DNA of 64,000 nt from Polytrichum commune. Lineage: Eukaryota > Streptophyta > Polytrichopsida > Polytrichales > Polytrichaceae. The stretch spans positions 76,213,554 through 76,277,553 of the forward strand of contig OX485803.1 in NCBI GenBank assembly GCA_950295325.1, in the 5' to 3' direction. This document shows, one piece after another, positions 62,495-64,000 of the stretch. Position numbers and translations under genes: made by a program. The first letter of the stretch is position 1. Each line of letters opens with the position of its first letter. The notes beneath the pieces are model-generated. The model had not been told where the DNA came from, made no database searches, and saw only the letters and a program-made list of their open reading frames with translations.

Positions 62495-62783
62495 CTACAC
62501 TAAATATTGTTTTCATTTCAAAATGGTATTCTATGTCGGTGTGACAACTTCTCTAGTGACACTACCCAACTTACTTTTAGGGCGTCAAAATGCCGATTAT
62601 TGAAACAATGTTTGGGATATTTTGCATCCGCACATTTATGTAAAACGAGACATTGGCACGATTGATTGAAATTTGGATGAAAAATGGCTTAGTGTTGGTG
62701 ACACTACACGGGAGGTTTACAATTAGTGTTGAGCAAGGCAAATAGAATGGGTGGCACTAACTAAATACGATTATTTAGTGTAG
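62495..62783. mobile_element. 289-bp MITE, relative of 30171-30485
   Basis: Ends CTACACTAAATATTG (left) and the reverse CTACACTAAATAATCG (right). It contains ATTAGTGTTGAGCAAGG at the same relative place. Target duplication is not clear. Confidence 0.65.
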
Positions 62784-64000
62784 CGCGTTAGTGTCATAGA
62801 AGGAGCATGGGTCTCAAGTACATTGACATCCATATTCACTTGTGCTTCTTGGGGGAAGGCGATGGAGATTTGTAAAGCGACTCAACCTTGCATTTCCAAA
62901 GGTGCAAAAAGCGACTCGGGTATGGACACCACCCCTTGTGAGGACCGCGTTGTGCCAGGTGGACAAACCCAAAGAATGTGTTTACTTGTGACAAAGGAAT
63001 GACATAATAAGACAAAGCAAAGCGTGGATATTTATTTGCCAGGTCAGCACTCTACGTCCGCCAGCATGGCGTCAAAAAAATCTTTTTAATCTAACGTGAA
63101 CGATTGGGCTTGAAATATCTGTCGTTCTTCCCACTAAACGTTTGTAGTATGTACCGGGAAGCATATTCCCGATATGCTTATTCCTTCCCCTCTTAGAATA
63201 TCATTGTCCCGAGTCCATGATTTGAAGCCCTTGAGATTTGCAGCACGGATTTTGGATCGTTGTGAAAGGCCGTTAATTCTTGGCTATTGAGAAAGGTGGT
63301 GAGATACACCAAGATGCTAAGGTAGATGGGTCTTAAACGGTTACTTTTTTTTCTTCCAATTAACCCACTTCTCCTAGCACATGAAACACGTGATAAGTGT
63401 GAGATGGTTAGCAAATCCGAATCAAGGTTGTAGTCACTTTCCTTGTATTATTAAGAGTTCATATGAATAGTTTATTTTGTTATCAAAAAGAAGATTCTTG
63501 TGCTCATCAAATGGTCGTATAGGTCCCTCCGATTAGAGTGACTATGGAACCTAGAGTGGTTATCACATTTTGAGCATGTAATCCAAGCTCTTTTGACACA
63601 CATGTGTTTTTGCTATCCGTTATTGGTGTCAAACCTGACCATGTACCACTCAAATATAGGTGCTCGGTTAAGTTAGGTAAAACAAACCATGCACATCTAC
63701 CTTATAATATCTATTGAGCGTCCATAACTCATTACGTAACTTGCCATCCACACTAATAAGGACATGTGGCTCAACATGAAAGGCGTTTGACTCTTGATGC
63801 ATGCAACAATTGTGAATTATGCAAATGTTCATTTTAGAGTTTAAAATTGGAGCACATATGCAAAAGTTAGAAGAGTCCATAGTATTTTCTTTACAAATAA
63901 TCACGTCAATCCTTCATTTCATGTTCATTGTTGAACTTATAGTAAAGAAAAGTTGTGCATATCGTACAATCTTATTGTTACATGAATTGTTTTTTGGGTG
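62784..64000. other. Intergenic, no gene seen
   Basis: No supported gene. Two short minus-strand open frames (63193-63414, 63668-63904) show no recognisable domain. Confidence 0.45.

Overview
This window looks like a gene-poor, AT-rich, repeat-rich stretch of a seed-plant (probably angiosperm) nuclear chromosome. The evidence is a 13-exon COP1 gene with plant-type exon structure, spliceosomal introns, several MITE families, and decayed LINE, pogo-like and SINE-like insertions. I see no bacterial or organellar signature. The species cannot be named from the sequence.

Two intact multi-exon genes can be reconstructed exon by exon with consistent intron phases, both on the minus strand. The first is COP1 (CDS 12980-19069, 13 exons, 690 codons), the E3 ubiquitin-ligase repressor of light signalling, with one GC-AG intron. 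The second is a less familiar gene (CDS 46415-52365, 8 exons, 565 codons). It joins a class I SAM-methyltransferase fold (motif I present, first catalytic/metal Asp apparently lost) to a C-terminal ACT domain of the GlnD/ACR type. I do not recognise this combination as a named family.

Layout: 1-2200 holds shards of a decayed minus-strand multi-exon gene whose last exon looks methyltransferase-like. 2468-5106 is a long plus-strand pseudogene carrying a 21-bp/7-residue tandem repeat, broken by in-frame stops but almost no frameshifts; a degenerate ~110-bp tandem repeat follows it. 6972-8282 is a 1.3-kb transposon with G-run terminal inverted repeats and an 8-bp target duplication, carrying an apparently captured ORF; a 346-bp relative lies at 27150-27495 and a left-end fragment at 10574. 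12980-20440 is COP1 and its upstream GC-rich block. 20500-44100 is intergenic, with MITEs, a dispersed AACCGGTT-rich repeat, a pogo-like (HTH_psq/CENP-B) pseudogene, a LINE ORF1 pseudogene (DUF4283 plus zinc knuckle) and a LINE ORF2 C-terminal fragment. 46415-53290 is the methyltransferase-ACT gene with its promoter and a tandem-repeat-filled first intron. 53600-64000 is intergenic with an old ~150-bp tandem array, a SINE-like insertion with a perfect 13-bp target duplication, and further MITEs.

The two intact genes have no evident functional link. Most of the remaining DNA is explained by transposition and decay. The best candidates for something undescribed are the G-run-ended transposon family with its cargo ORF, the methyltransferase-ACT fusion gene, and the heptad-repeat pseudogene beside the methyltransferase-like remnant.
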